Notes under the pieces: model-generated
Databases searched by the model: none
What the model was told of the DNA's origin: nothing
Seen by the model: the letters and a program-made list of their open reading frames with translations, nothing else
Made by a program: the position numbers and the translations under genes
In this document: piece after piece, positions 33,188-42,276 of the stretch
Layout of the letters: each line of letters begins with the position of its first letter
Position numbering within the stretch: the stretch's first letter is position 1
Assembly (NCBI GenBank): GCA_945957125.1
Contig: CAMFJT010000009.1
Span: forward strand, 1-54,733
Reading direction: 5' to 3'
Origin: an uncultured Rhodospirillales bacterium
GTDB taxonomy: Bacteria > Pseudomonadota > Alphaproteobacteria > Reyranellales > Reyranellaceae
Length of the DNA stretch: 54,733 nt

Positions 33188-33550
33188 TCAGAAGGACTTC
33201 TGTCGGAACTCGATCGGCACCTTGTCGAGGGCGCGCCGGGCGGCGGGACGCAAAGGGCGGAAAAGGCGGGTGAATCCTGCCTTCACGGCACAAATGCCGC
33301 CCGCAAACGCTGCGCCGGCCAAAAGCAACTGCAGCAGGCTCCATTGATGCAGGCCCAGCAGGGACAACTCCCCGCCGAAATCGAACAATGCGAATTCGAG
33401 GCCTGCTTCACCGAGCCATGTCGAATCGACGGCGTCGCCCAATGCCAGCAGCAGCATGGCAACGACCACGGAGGCGACGAACAGCTCGCCGCCCGGAGAA
33501 ACACCCCGGATGGCATCGGCGGAACGGCGCGAGCGGTGGACGAGCAGCAT
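33188..33550 (-). CDS. small membrane protein of unknown function
   Basis: A 120-residue protein with two or three hydrophobic segments (LFVASVVVAMLLLALGDAV, then LHQWSLLQLLLAGAAFAGGI) and a basic C-terminal tail (RLFRPLRPAARRALDKVPIE). The family is not recognised. It lies 33 bases upstream of TerC3 on the same strand and could be co-expressed with it. The start ATG at 33550 lacks a clear ribosome site. The 229-base gap to glgA on the other side shows no repeat or RNA gene that I recognise; it should hold the divergent promoters. Confidence 0.5.
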   Translation of the reverse strand: MLLVHRSRRSADAIRGVSPGGELFVASVVVAMLLLALGDAVDSTWLGEAGLEFALFDFGGELSLLGLHQWSLLQLLLAGAAFAGGICAVKAGFTRLFRPLRPAARRALDKVPIEFRQKSF

Positions 33551-33779
33551 CGGACTGTCATGATATTGCGCTACACCGGCACGGTTTCAAGTCGTCGTCG
33601 CGGGTAGCTGCGACAACTTGCTCATGTGGCCAAAGTGCGGCATCGCGCGTTGTTCCCTTGAGAAATCGAGAGGTGAAGCCCTCATAGGGGAAGTGGCGCG
33701 ATTGTTGCTTCGCGATCTTCATCGATCGGACAAGACGCGAGACCCGCTCTGCAGCCCCGATCGGTGGTGAAGTCCAGAC

Positions 33780-35204
33780 ATGCGTATCCTGTTCGCTGCA
33801 TCGGAGTTCGAGGATTTCGTCCGCGTCGGCGGTCTTGCCAGCGTCTCGGCGGCGTTGAGCCGTGCGCTGAAGCGGAATTATGACGTCCGCGTCATCCTGC
33901 CGGGGTTTCCTTCCGTCCTGAAGGGGTTGAGGGCGACCAGCCGCGTCGCTCAGTGCAGGCGCGTCGGTCATTTTCCCGCTTACTCGATCGTGCAGGGGAC
34001 GTCGGCGGACGGGCTGCCGATCTACGCCATCGACTGCCCGCAGCTGTACGACCGCGACGGCACGCCCTATGGCGACCGGCACGGCGCGGACTGGCGGGAC
34101 AACGACGTGCGCTTCGCGTTGCTCGCTTCGGTTGGCGCGCGGCTGGCCGCCGGCCAGCTCGATCCGAACTGGCGCGCCGACGTGGTGCACGCCAACGATT
34201 GGCAGACTGCCCTGATTCCGGCCTACCTGGCCTGGATGGAGGCCAAGGTCCCCAGCCTGCTGACCATCCACAATCTCGCCTACCAGGGCCTGTTCTCGCC
34301 GGAGACCCTGCAGCGGATCGGCGCGCCGCAGAGCGCGTTCCAGATCGATGGCGTCGAGTTCTACGGCAAGGTTTCCTTCCTCAAGGGCGGCATCTACTAC
34401 GCCAACCACCTGACGACAGTGAGCAAGACCTACGCGACGGAGATCACGACTCCCGAGCAGGGCTGCGGGCTCGACGGGCTGTTGGCCTTGCGGTCTCGCG
34501 AGGGCCGACTCTCCGGCATCCTGAACGGGATCGACGAAAGCTGGGATCCGCGCTCGTGCAGCGCTCTGGTTTCGCCGTTCGGCGCCGGCGAATGGGAAGG
34601 CAAGCAGGTCAATGCCGACCATGTGCGGCGGGAATTCGGCCTTGCCGTCTCGGAGGGGCCGCTTTTCGCGCTGGTCGCCCGGCTGGTCCACCAGAAGGGG
34701 ATCGACCTCGTCGCCGCCGCCGCCGACACCATCGTCGAGGCGGGCGGGCAGATCGTCGTCACCGGCCGCGGCGAGCCGCATCTCGAGCGCGCGCTCGAGG
34801 ACGCGCGGCGGCGGCATCCGGAATCGATCGCCGTCGCGCTGGACTTCGAGGACGCCAAGGCGCGCCGCATCTTTGCCGGTAGCGACTTCACCCTGATGCC
34901 GTCGCGCTTCGAGCCGTGCGGCCTGAGCCAGATGTACGCCCAGCGTTTCGGCTCCTTGCCGATCGGCTATCGCACCGGCGGCCTGTCCGACACGATCGTC
35001 GATGGCAAGACCGGCTTCCTGTTCAGGCGCTGCTCCGCCGACGGCCTGATCGGCGCAGTGTGCCGGGCGTTCGCGACCTTCGGCACGAAGTCGCGACTGC
35101 ATTCGATGCGCAAGCGTGCGATGGCCCAGCCGTTCGGCTGGGACGAATCGGCTCGTGCCTACCGGACCCTTTACGGCACCATGGCCCGCTCGAAGGCAGC
35201 CTGA
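33780..35204 (+). CDS. glgA: glycogen/starch synthase (GT5 family)
   Basis: A 474-residue GT-B glycosyltransferase that extends alpha-1,4-glucan from ADP-glucose. Recognised segments are VVHANDWQTALIPAYLAW, TIHNLAYQGLF with the active-site His, ALVARLVHQKGIDL, and SRFEPCGLSQMY with the catalytic Glu. The N-terminal donor-binding loop reads RVGGLASV where typical GlgA has K-T/V-G-G-L-A-D-V, so the ADP-glucose-contacting Lys is Arg15 and the following Asp is Ser. No glgB, glgC or glgP is nearby, which is unusual. Start ATG at 33780. Confidence 0.88.
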   Translation: MRILFAASEFEDFVRVGGLASVSAALSRALKRNYDVRVILPGFPSVLKGLRATSRVAQCRRVGHFPAYSIVQGTSADGLPIYAIDCPQLYDRDGTPYGDRHGADWRDNDVRFALLASVGARLAAGQLDPNWRADVVHANDWQTALIPAYLAWMEAKVPSLLTIHNLAYQGLFSPETLQRIGAPQSAFQIDGVEFYGKVSFLKGGIYYANHLTTVSKTYATEITTPEQGCGLDGLLALRSREGRLSGILNGIDESWDPRSCSALVSPFGAGEWEGKQVNADHVRREFGLAVSEGPLFALVARLVHQKGIDLVAAAADTIVEAGGQIVVTGRGEPHLERALEDARRRHPESIAVALDFEDAKARRIFAGSDFTLMPSRFEPCGLSQMYAQRFGSLPIGYRTGGLSDTIVDGKTGFLFRRCSADGLIGAVCRAFATFGTKSRLHSMRKRAMAQPFGWDESARAYRTLYGTMARSKAA

Positions 35205-35237
35205 TCGTCGTCCCGCAGTTTGGAAATGTTGTTTTCT

Positions 35238-35273
35238 GCCGGGGGCGCGCCACTCCAGTGGCGCTCCCCCGGC
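35238..35273. repeat. GC-rich palindrome (CCACTCCAGTGG core)
   Basis: Seventeen-base arms with one mismatch, GCCGGGGGCGCGCCACT and AGTGGCGCTCCCCCGGC, around CC. It lies between the convergent glgA and short-chain dehydrogenase genes. Same family as 11082-11123 and 53206-53237. It may protect both mRNA ends. Confidence 0.8.
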
Positions 35274-35290
35274 GAAACGCACTTGATCGA

Positions 35291-35989
35291 TCAAGCCTTG
35301 CCGTAGATCGGGATCAGGGCGCCCGAGTTGATCGGATCGGAGAGGCCGAGCTGGGCCACGATGACGTCGGCGATGGCGGCGGGCGCGACCCAGCTTGCGT
35401 GGTCGGCCTTGGGCATGTCGGCGCGGTTGGTCGGCGTGTCGATGGTCGAGGGGGCGAGCGCCACCACCGAGATGCCCTCGCCCTTGAGCTCCTCGGCGAG
35501 CGCCACGGTGAAGGCGGCGACGGCGGCCTTGGAGGCGGTGTAGGCGGTCATGCCGGCACCTTGCCGCGGATTGAGCGCCGGCCGCGCCGAGATGTTGACG
35601 AGGTGCCCGCCCTTGCCGGCCTTGCGGAAATTGGCCACCGCCTCGCGGCAGCTCAGCACGCACGACACGAGGTTCATGGCGAGCTGCTCTTGCAGCACCT
35701 TCAGCGGGCTGTCGGCGATCGGCGCCCAGGCGAAGCCGCCGGCGATGTTCACCACGGCGTGCAGCGGCGGCAGGCTGGCATAGAAGCCGGCGACCGACGC
35801 CTCGTCCGACAGGTCGATGTTCGGAGTGACCGACACCTTGCCGGCCGGGAACAGGTCCGGCGGCACCGAAGTCTCGATCGCCGGCACATGGCAATGGGCG
35901 CCGGCCTCGACCAGGGCACGCGCCACGGCCCGGCCCAGCGCGCCCGTCCCGCCGGTAATGACAACGTGGGCATCCTGCAAAGTCCGCAT
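35291..35989 (-). CDS. short-chain dehydrogenase/reductase
   Basis: A 232-residue classical SDR with nucleotide loop ITGGTGALGRAVA, NIAGGFAW (the N-A-G motif), and the active-site YTASKAAVAAF (Tyr-x3-Lys) preceded by Ser in LVNISARP. The C-terminal substrate loop is short, so the substrate cannot be guessed. The start ATG at 35989 has GAGGCC upstream; a longer open frame begins 57 bases earlier without a site. It is divergent from argS 68 bases away and lies inside the stretch that separates dgt from argS. Confidence 0.87.
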   Translation of the reverse strand: MRTLQDAHVVITGGTGALGRAVARALVEAGAHCHVPAIETSVPPDLFPAGKVSVTPNIDLSDEASVAGFYASLPPLHAVVNIAGGFAWAPIADSPLKVLQEQLAMNLVSCVLSCREAVANFRKAGKGGHLVNISARPALNPRQGAGMTAYTASKAAVAAFTVALAEELKGEGISVVALAPSTIDTPTNRADMPKADHASWVAPAAIADVIVAQLGLSDPINSGALIPIYGKA

Positions 35990-36057
35990 GTTCAGGCCTC
36001 GTCTGGGGTTGGCGATGCTACATGACAAACTTGGCGGATTAGGCAATACCCCGCGCC

Positions 36058-37800
36058 ATGAATCCCTACCGTCATTTCATTGCCGAGATCGAGGCGGCGC
36101 TGCGCGCCCTGCAGGCGGCAGGCGAGTTGCCCGCCGGGCTCGATTTCTCCGGCCTGACCGCCGAGCCGCCCCGCGACGCCGCGCATGGCGACATCGCCAC
36201 CAACGCCGCCATGGTGCTGTCGAAGGCCGCGAAGAAGAAGCCGCGCGACATCGCCGAGGCGCTGCTGCCGCGGCTCGAGGCCAATCCCGACGTGGTCGGC
36301 GGCGCGATTGCCGGGCCGGGCTTCATCAACCTCAAGCTCCGCGACGATTTCTGGCGGGCGCGGCTCGGCGAATGCCTGGCGGAAGGCGCGGCCTACGGCG
36401 CCTCGACGATGGGCGGCGGCCAGAAGGTCAATGTCGAATACGTCTCGGCCAATCCGACCGGGCCGTTGCACGTGGCCCACGCGCGCGGCGCGGTGGTGGG
36501 CGATGCGCTTGCCAACCTGCTCCTCAAGGCGGGTTACGACGTCACCAAGGAATATTACATCAACGATGCCGGCGCCCAGGTCGACATCCTCGGGCGCTCC
36601 ACCTACCTGCGCTACAAGGAGGCACTGGGCGAGGAGATCGGCCAGATCCCCGACGGTCTCTATCCCGGCGAGTACCTGAAGGAGGTCGGCGCGGCAGTCG
36701 CCAGGCGCGACGGCGCGCGCTGGATCGGCAAGCCCGAGGCCGACTGGCTGCCCGAGATGCGCAGCTTCGCTATCGCCACGCTGATGGCCGAGATCAAGCA
36801 GGACCTCGAGACGCTGGGCGTGAGGATCGATGTCTACTCGTCGGAGCGCGCGCTGGTCGAATCGGGCGCCGTCGATCGCGCCTTCGAAGAGCTGACACGC
36901 CAGGGGCTCATCTATCAGGGCCGGCTCGAGCCGCCCAAGGACAAGAAGCCGGACGACTGGGAGGATCGCGAGCAGACCCTGTTCCGGGCGACGAAGTTCG
37001 GCGACGACATCGACCGCCCGTTGAAGAAGTCGGACGGAAGCTGGACCTATTTCGCCAACGACATCGCCTATCACCACGACAAGTTCCGGCGCGGCTTCGT
37101 CGACATGATCGACATCTGGGGCGCCGACCACGGCGGCTACGTCAAGCGCATGAAAGCGGCGGTCAGCGCCATCACCGAAGGCAGGGGTGCGCTCGACGTC
37201 AAGCTCTGCCAGCTCGTGCGCGTGCTGCGCAACGGCGAGCTGGTGCGCATGTCCAAGCGCGCCGGCACATTCGTGACGCTGCGCGACCTGCTCGACGAGG
37301 TCGGGCCCGACGTCGTGCGCTTCACCATGCTGACGCGCAAGAACGACGCGCCGTTCGACTTCGACCTGGTCAAGGCCACCGAACAGTCACGCGACAACCC
37401 GGTGTGGTACGTCCAGTATGGGCATGCGCGGACGCGCAGCGTCATGCGCCAGGCCGCCGCTGCTGGCATCGCGCTCGACGGCCTGCGCGATGCGCCGCTC
37501 GACCGACTCTCCGACGCCGGCGAGCTCGCGCTGATTCGCCTGATCGCGCAATGGCCGCGTCAGGTCGAGGCGGCCGCGTCGGCGCACGAGCCGCACCGCA
37601 TCGCCTTCTATCTCTACGATCTCGCGGCCGCGTTCCATGCCCATTGGAACCGCGGCAAGGACGAGCCGTCGCTGCGCTTCGTGGTGGAAGGTGATCCCGA
37701 AACGACTCGCGCGCGGCTTGCGTTGGTGCAGGCGGTGGGATTTGTGATAGAGTCCGGCCTGTCGATCTTCGGCGTAACACCCGTCGAAGAGATGAGATAA
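36058..37800 (+). CDS. argS: arginyl-tRNA synthetase
   Basis: A 580-residue class I synthetase that charges tRNA-Arg. The HIGH-type motif is [15 protein letters not shown], the Arg-tRNA-synthetase N-terminal Add-1 domain precedes it ([17 protein letters not shown]), and the KMSKS equivalent is [15 protein letters not shown]. The C-terminal DALR anticodon-binding domain ends the protein. Length is normal. It begins the conserved operon-like block; the SPOR gene follows 7 bases later. Confidence 0.95.
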   Translation: MNPYRHFIAEIEAALRALQAAGELPAGLDFSGLTAEPPRDAAHGDIATNAAMVLSKAAKKKPRDIAEALLPRLEANPDVVGGAIAGPGFINLKLRDDFWRARLGECLAEGAAYGASTMGGGQKVNVEYVSANPTGPLHVAHARGAVVGDALANLLLKAGYDVTKEYYINDAGAQVDILGRSTYLRYKEALGEEIGQIPDGLYPGEYLKEVGAAVARRDGARWIGKPEADWLPEMRSFAIATLMAEIKQDLETLGVRIDVYSSERALVESGAVDRAFEELTRQGLIYQGRLEPPKDKKPDDWEDREQTLFRATKFGDDIDRPLKKSDGSWTYFANDIAYHHDKFRRGFVDMIDIWGADHGGYVKRMKAAVSAITEGRGALDVKLCQLVRVLRNGELVRMSKRAGTFVTLRDLLDEVGPDVVRFTMLTRKNDAPFDFDLVKATEQSRDNPVWYVQYGHARTRSVMRQAAAAGIALDGLRDAPLDRLSDAGELALIRLIAQWPRQVEAAASAHEPHRIAFYLYDLAAAFHAHWNRGKDEPSLRFVVEGDPETTRARLALVQAVGFVIESGLSIFGVTPVEEMR

Positions 37801-37807
37801 GGAAAAA

Positions 37808-38707
37808 ATGCACATCCGCCGGCCCCCCTCCGGCGACGGTCCAACGATCTACCGACCGAACGAGTCGGTTGCCGTACGGCGTGAACCGCCGGCCCGGCCC
37901 GTCGCGCACGAACCCGATTCGATCCCGCCACCGCCGCGCGATTCGCTGTTGGCCAAGGTCAACCGGCGACGCGGCACGATCCTCACCATGATGGTTTCGA
38001 TCGCCGCCATCGCGAGCTTCGGCTCGGTGGTGTGGTGGGCGCACAACCAGGACGTTCGTGCCGGCGGCAAGGGGCTGGAGCCGCTGGTCGTGCAGGCGCC
38101 AACGACGCCGACCCGGGTGAAGCCGGAAAATGCCGGCGGGCTCGTGCCTCCGGACCAGGACAAGGAAGTCTACAACCGCATCGCGCCCGGCGCGGTGCCG
38201 ACCCAGCCCGAGAAGCTGTTGCCCGGGACGACGACGCCCCGGCTGCCGGCCGGGGGCGTCATGCCGACGCCGTCGCCTCCCAAGGAGGAAGCGGCCAAGA
38301 CCCCGACGCCGGTCCAGGCAGCGGGCGCGGCACCGGCTGCGGCGCCTCCACCGGCGGCGAACCAGCCGACGGTGACGCAGGCGCCGTCCTCGACGCCGGC
38401 CAGCGAGAGCGGTCCGAGCATCGCCAGCCTGATCGAGGGCATGTCCGGGGCGAGCGGCGGCTGGCGCATCCAGCTCGCCTCCGTGAAGAGCGAGGACATC
38501 GCCAAGTCGACCTGGGCACGGCTGCAGGCCGCGCACGGCGACGTGCTCGCCAGCCTGCGGATGCAGCCCGCGCGCGTCGATCTCGGCGACAAGGGCGTGT
38601 GGTACCGCGTGCAGGCCGGCCCGCTCGACGAGAAGCAGGCCCACAGCGTCTGCAGCACGCTGAAGTCGCGCAAGACCGACTGCGTCGCCGTCCCCCCGGC
38701 CAAGTAA
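37808..38707 (+). CDS. SPOR-domain inner-membrane protein
   Basis: A 299-residue protein with a cytosolic N terminus of about 55 residues, one membrane helix (TILTMMVSIAAIASFGSVVW), a long Pro/Ala/Thr-rich periplasmic linker (about residues 85-200) and a C-terminal SPOR domain (WRIQLASVKSEDIAKSTW to the end). SPOR domains bind glycan strands stripped of side peptides at the division site. Its place between argS and nagZ is conserved in Alphaproteobacteria. AAGGAAAA directly precedes the ATG at 37808. Confidence 0.9.
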   Translation: MHIRRPPSGDGPTIYRPNESVAVRREPPARPVAHEPDSIPPPPRDSLLAKVNRRRGTILTMMVSIAAIASFGSVVWWAHNQDVRAGGKGLEPLVVQAPTTPTRVKPENAGGLVPPDQDKEVYNRIAPGAVPTQPEKLLPGTTTPRLPAGGVMPTPSPPKEEAAKTPTPVQAAGAAPAAAPPPAANQPTVTQAPSSTPASESGPSIASLIEGMSGASGGWRIQLASVKSEDIAKSTWARLQAAHGDVLASLRMQPARVDLGDKGVWYRVQAGPLDEKQAHSVCSTLKSRKTDCVAVPPAK

Positions 38708-38730
38708 CGGCCCTCTCATGATCTTCGCCC

Positions 38731-38791
38731 GGACCGCGCCACACCGTGGCGCTCATGATCATGACAAGAGCGCCACGGAGGGGCGCGGTCC
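38731..38791. repeat. GC-rich long palindrome (GGACCGCGCCAC type)
   Basis: Outer arms GGACCGCGCC (38731-38740) and GGCGCGGTCC (38782-38791) enclose inner arms CCGTGGCGCTC and GAGCGCCACGG around ATGATCATGACAA. It lies between the SPOR gene and nagZ inside the conserved block, so the hairpin would be in the operon mRNA. Copy of 24046-24110. Confidence 0.8.
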
Positions 38792-38824
38792 CAGCCCTGA
38801 GCGCTACTGGAGCGGCGCGCGCCG

Positions 38825-39847
38825 ATGAAGGCGGCGATCTTCGGGTGCGCCGGGACGGTGCTATCGGCCGAGGAGCGGGCGTTCTTTCGCGACGCCGATC
38901 CGCTGGGCTTCATTCTCTTCGCCCGGAACATCGAGTCTCCCGATCAGGCGCGACGCCTGACCGAGGATCTTCGCTCGTGCGTGGCGCGGGCCGAGGCGCC
39001 GGTGCTGATCGACCAGGAAGGCGGTCGCGTCGCGCGACTGCGGCCGCCGCACTGGCGCAAGGCGCCGCCGGCCCGGCTGCTGGGCGAGCTCTATGCGCGC
39101 GATCCAGAGACCGGGCTGGAGGCAGCGAGGCTCAATTCGCGCCTGCTGGCGGCGGACGTGAGCTCGATCGGCTGTGACGTCGATTGTCTCCCGGTGCTCG
39201 ACATCGCCTTCCCCGAGACCCATTCCGTGATCGGCGATCGGGCCTATGCCGGCCGCCCCGAACCGGTTGCCGCACTGGGCCGCGCCGCCGCCGAAGGCCT
39301 GCTGGCCGAAGGCGTGATGCCGGTCATCAAGCACATTCCCGGCCACGGCCGCGCCACGGTCGATTCGCACGACACCCTGCCGAGGGTGAGCGTTCCGCGC
39401 GACGTGCTCGAGCGGACCGATTTCGTGCCCTTCAAGTTCCTGGCCGACCTGCCCTGGGCGATGACGGCCCATGTGCTCTACGAAGCGATCGACCCGACCG
39501 CGGCGCTGACGGTTTCGGCACTGGGTGTGCGCGATGTCGTTCGCGGTCATATCGGTTTCGACGGCCTGCTCCTGTCGGACGATCTGTCGATGCAGGCGTT
39601 GGGCGGCACGCTGGGGGGGCGGGCAGCGCGCGCGCTCGCGGCGGGATGCGACATCGCCCTGCACTGCAACGGGCGGATGGACGAGATGGGCGAGGTCGCT
39701 GCAAGCGCCGGCCCGATGACGGTTGCTGCCCGGAGTCGATTCGAGGCCGGCCGGCGCCATCTGGCCCGCCATCGCAGCCCGCTCGGCAAGTCCGGTCTTG
39801 CAGAGGCCCGGCGAAGGCTCGGCTCGCTCCTCCCCGAGTGGGGATAA
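38825..39847 (+). CDS. nagZ: beta-N-acetylhexosaminidase (NagZ)
   Basis: A 340-residue GH3 enzyme of peptidoglycan recycling that removes GlcNAc from GlcNAc-anhydroMurNAc peptides in the cytosol. The family signature KHIPGHGRATVDSHDTLP with its catalytic His/Asp dyad is intact, as are LIDQEGGRVARL, SIGCDVDCLPVLDI and LLLSDDLSMQA (nucleophile Asp). There is no signal peptide, as expected. In bacteria with inducible AmpC the product is a beta-lactamase-inducing signal; no ampC is visible here. It is followed by scpA after 53 bases. Confidence 0.93.
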   Translation: MKAAIFGCAGTVLSAEERAFFRDADPLGFILFARNIESPDQARRLTEDLRSCVARAEAPVLIDQEGGRVARLRPPHWRKAPPARLLGELYARDPETGLEAARLNSRLLAADVSSIGCDVDCLPVLDIAFPETHSVIGDRAYAGRPEPVAALGRAAAEGLLAEGVMPVIKHIPGHGRATVDSHDTLPRVSVPRDVLERTDFVPFKFLADLPWAMTAHVLYEAIDPTAALTVSALGVRDVVRGHIGFDGLLLSDDLSMQALGGTLGGRAARALAAGCDIALHCNGRMDEMGEVAASAGPMTVAARSRFEAGRRHLARHRSPLGKSGLAEARRRLGSLLPEWG

Positions 39848-39900
39848 GGCGCGCCAAATCCAGTGGCGGCCGCCGCCCGGGCTGACTACACCGAACTTGC

Positions 39901-40707
39901 ATGAGCGACCCTGCCGCGCCCCCTTCCCAAGACGGCTTCAATGCCGCCGGACCCGACGTGATCGCGCCGGGCGAAGGGGCGCTGATCGTCAATCTCGAAG
40001 GCTTCGAAGGTCCGCTCGACCTGCTGCTGGCGCTCGCGCGCGACCAGAAGGTCGACCTGCTCCGCATCTCGATGGTGGCGCTGGTCGACCAGTATCTGTC
40101 GTACGTCGCCCAGGCCCGTCGCATACGCCTCGAGCTCGCGGCCGACTACCTCGTGATGGCGGCCTGGCTTGCCTATCTCAAGTCGCGCCTGCTGCTGCCC
40201 GAGCCGCCCGCCGGCGAGGAGCCGTCGGGCCAGGAGATGGCCGACGCGCTGCAATGGCAGCTCCGCCGTCTCGAAGCCATGCAGGAGGCCGGCGCGCGCT
40301 TGATGGCCCGCCCGCAGCTCGGCAAGGACATCTTCGCGCGCGGCCAGCCCGAAGGCGTGGTCGTGGTACGTCGCACGGTCTGGGACGTGAAGCTCTACGA
40401 TCTGCTCAAGGCCTACGGTCATCAGGTCCGGCCCAAGGATGCCGACACCTATCAGATCGCGCCGATGCAGTTCTTCTCGGTCGAGGAGGCGGCCGAGCGG
40501 CTGGGCCGCATGCTCGGCATCGCGATCGACTGGCAGACCCTGGAGGCGTTCCTCCCTGCCGGCCTCACCGATCCGACCAAACGGCGCTCCGCCATCGCCT
40601 CGACCTTCGTGGCCGGGCTCCAGCTGGCCAAGGACGGCCAGATCGAGCTGCGCCAGACCGAACGCTTCGGTCCCATTCAATTGCGTAAACGTAGCGAACC
40701 GCGGTGA
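39901..40707 (+). CDS. scpA: segregation and condensation protein A
   Basis: A 268-residue kleisin that bridges SMC heads and is bound by ScpB. The N-terminal LEGFEGPLDLLLALARDQKV and the helix with YLVMAAWLAYLKSRLLLPEP are the family hallmarks; the C-terminal winged helix ends at RFGPIQLRKR. No smc gene is in the window. The stop overlaps the scpB GTG (GTGA). Position between nagZ and scpB is the typical alphaproteobacterial order. Confidence 0.93.
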   Translation: MSDPAAPPSQDGFNAAGPDVIAPGEGALIVNLEGFEGPLDLLLALARDQKVDLLRISMVALVDQYLSYVAQARRIRLELAADYLVMAAWLAYLKSRLLLPEPPAGEEPSGQEMADALQWQLRRLEAMQEAGARLMARPQLGKDIFARGQPEGVVVVRRTVWDVKLYDLLKAYGHQVRPKDADTYQIAPMQFFSVEEAAERLGRMLGIAIDWQTLEAFLPAGLTDPTKRRSAIASTFVAGLQLAKDGQIELRQTERFGPIQLRKRSEPR

Positions 40708-41909
40708 CGTCGATCATGCCAGCAGCAGAATTGCCTCTTGCCGACCCTGTCGAAGAGCCCGCCGACCAGCTCACCGCCGCCAAGGAGAAATCCGGCGTCG
40801 AGGACACGAGCGGGGAGACGCCAGCGGAGGAATTGGACGAGGACGAGGCGGAAGACGACTTCGACGACGATGATGATGACGACGAGGAGGAAGCCGTCGA
40901 CTTCGACGACGACGACTCCGACGACGATGGTGACGATGAAGCCGAGGAGGCCCCCGCAGAGGAGGAGGCCGATGCGGAAGACGGAGACGACGACGACGAC
41001 GACCTCGAAGATGATGATGATGACGACGACCTCGACGATGACGATGAGGCCGACGAGGCGGAGGAGGACGACGCTTCCGCCAGGCTCGGCGAGCATGAGG
41101 AGGGGCAGGGCGCCATCGCCGAGGCGATAGCGCCGGCCGCGGCGGACACGATCGAGGACCGACAGGAAAGCACGGAAATCGAGCAGGTCGTGGCCGAGCC
41201 CGTGGCGGTGCCGATACCGGTGATCGCGCCGGCGCCGCCGCAGATCACGGAGGGAACGTCATCCGACCATGTCCAGCACCTGCGCCTGCTCGAAGCGCTG
41301 CTCTTCGCCGGCACCCAGGCGCTGGGCGAGCAGGAGCTGGCCGACCGCCTGCCCAACGACGCCGACCTGCCCCGCCTGCTGGCCGATCTCGCCGAGCTTT
41401 ATGCCAATCGAGGCATCAACCTCGTGAAGGTGGCGGGCGGCTACGCTTTTCGCACGGCGCCTGATCTTTCCGAGAAGCTCAAGATCGAGCGGCCGGTGAC
41501 GCGCAAGCTCTCGCGTGCGTCGGTCGAGACGCTGGCGATCATCGCCTTTCACCAGCCGGTGACGCGGGCGGAGATCGAGCAGGTCCGTGGCGTGGGCCTG
41601 AGCAAGGGTACGCTCGACCTGCTGTTCGAGCAGAACTGGATCAAGCCGATGGGACGGCGCCGGGCGCCGGGCAAGCCGGTGACGTGGGGAACGACCGACT
41701 TCTTCCTCGAGCATTTCGGCCTGGGGTCACTCGATGACCTGCCGGGGCATGAGGAAATGCGCGCCGCCGGCCTCTTGGATGCGCGCGCCCAGCCCCCCAT
41801 ATTCCGTCCCGAGGAGGCCGACCTGCCGCTGGAACCGACGGACGACGAAGCCGACGAGCCGCTCGCGGCGGAGGAGAAGGGGGCCGACCGTGCCACCGGG
41901 CCGCAATAA
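40704..41909 (+). CDS. scpB: segregation and condensation protein B with a long Asp-rich N-terminal extension
   Basis: A 401-residue protein. Only residues about 188-360 are the ScpB double winged-helix core (LRLLEALLFAGTQALGEQEL, RASVETLAIIAFHQPVTRAE). The first 187 residues form an extension: residues 42-134 are almost entirely Asp and Glu, then an Ala/Pro/Val linker. Typical ScpB is about 180-240 residues. The acidic part could act as a DNA mimic or counter-ion sink near condensin. The start is GTG 40704 overlapping the scpA stop, or ATG 40716. The acidic coding repeats are GAC/GAT runs and may be prone to slippage. A moderately acidic tail follows the core too. Confidence 0.9.
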   Translation: MTSIMPAAELPLADPVEEPADQLTAAKEKSGVEDTSGETPAEELDEDEAEDDFDDDDDDDEEEAVDFDDDDSDDDGDDEAEEAPAEEEADAEDGDDDDDDLEDDDDDDDLDDDDEADEAEEDDASARLGEHEEGQGAIAEAIAPAAADTIEDRQESTEIEQVVAEPVAVPIPVIAPAPPQITEGTSSDHVQHLRLLEALLFAGTQALGEQELADRLPNDADLPRLLADLAELYANRGINLVKVAGGYAFRTAPDLSEKLKIERPVTRKLSRASVETLAIIAFHQPVTRAEIEQVRGVGLSKGTLDLLFEQNWIKPMGRRRAPGKPVTWGTTDFFLEHFGLGSLDDLPGHEEMRAAGLLDARAQPPIFRPEEADLPLEPTDDEADEPLAAEEKGADRATGPQ

Positions 41910-41925
41910 GGCCTTGATCGGCAGG

Positions 41926-41955
41926 TTGCCCGGCATTTGTGCCGGATGGCATAAT
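41926..41955 (+). promoter_or_regulatory. possible sigma70-type promoter upstream of tatA
   Basis: TTGCCC (41926-41931) and CATAAT (41950-41955) are spaced by 18 bases, in the 86-base gap between scpB and tatA. The match is modest, but it is the most promoter-like stretch in this otherwise closely packed block, and would let tatABC and downstream genes be transcribed separately. Confidence 0.3.
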
Positions 41956-41995
41956 CGGGCATAGCGAACGCAACGGTTTTATTGGGAGCAATCAC

Positions 41996-42250
41996 ATGGG
42001 TAGCTTCAGCGTATGGCATTGGCTGATCGTGCTCGCCGTCGTGCTGCTACTGTTCGGCGGCAAGAACAAGATCTCCGGCCTGATGGGCGACTTCGGCAAG
42101 GGCTTGTCGGCGTTCAAGAAGGGCGTGTCCGGCGACGGTACAGACACCGCGCAAGCGGGCCAGCCCGGCGATTCGGCCAAGCCGATCGCGGCGCAGACCA
42201 CCACCTCCTCGCCGAGCCAGGCGCACCAGGACAACACCGCGAAGGTCTGA
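41996..42250 (+). CDS. tatA: twin-arginine translocase subunit TatA
   Basis: An 84-residue TatA. It has one N-terminal membrane helix ([19 protein letters not shown]) with the Phe-Gly hinge, an amphipathic helix [20 protein letters not shown], and a polar tail rich in Ala, Gln, Ser and Thr. TatA oligomers form the transient pore for folded proteins. Start ATG at 41996 has GGGAG upstream; longer open frames exist but would spoil the N-terminal helix. tatB follows after 26 bases. Confidence 0.93.
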   Translation: MGSFSVWHWLIVLAVVLLLFGGKNKISGLMGDFGKGLSAFKKGVSGDGTDTAQAGQPGDSAKPIAAQTTTSSPSQAHQDNTAKV

Positions 42251-42276
42251 CCAGGCTTTTCGGGCTTCGGTGATAC

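Noticed and set aside
33551-33779. Short open frame in the gap before glgA (33388-33687, plus strand)
   Set aside because: It overlaps the small membrane protein antisense, is Arg-rich and lacks a ribosome site; most likely noise.
40565-41356. Serine-rich open frame antisense to the acidic part of scpB
   Set aside because: Poly-Ser arises only because the complement of GAC/GAT/GAG repeats reads as Ser codons; no start site or family.
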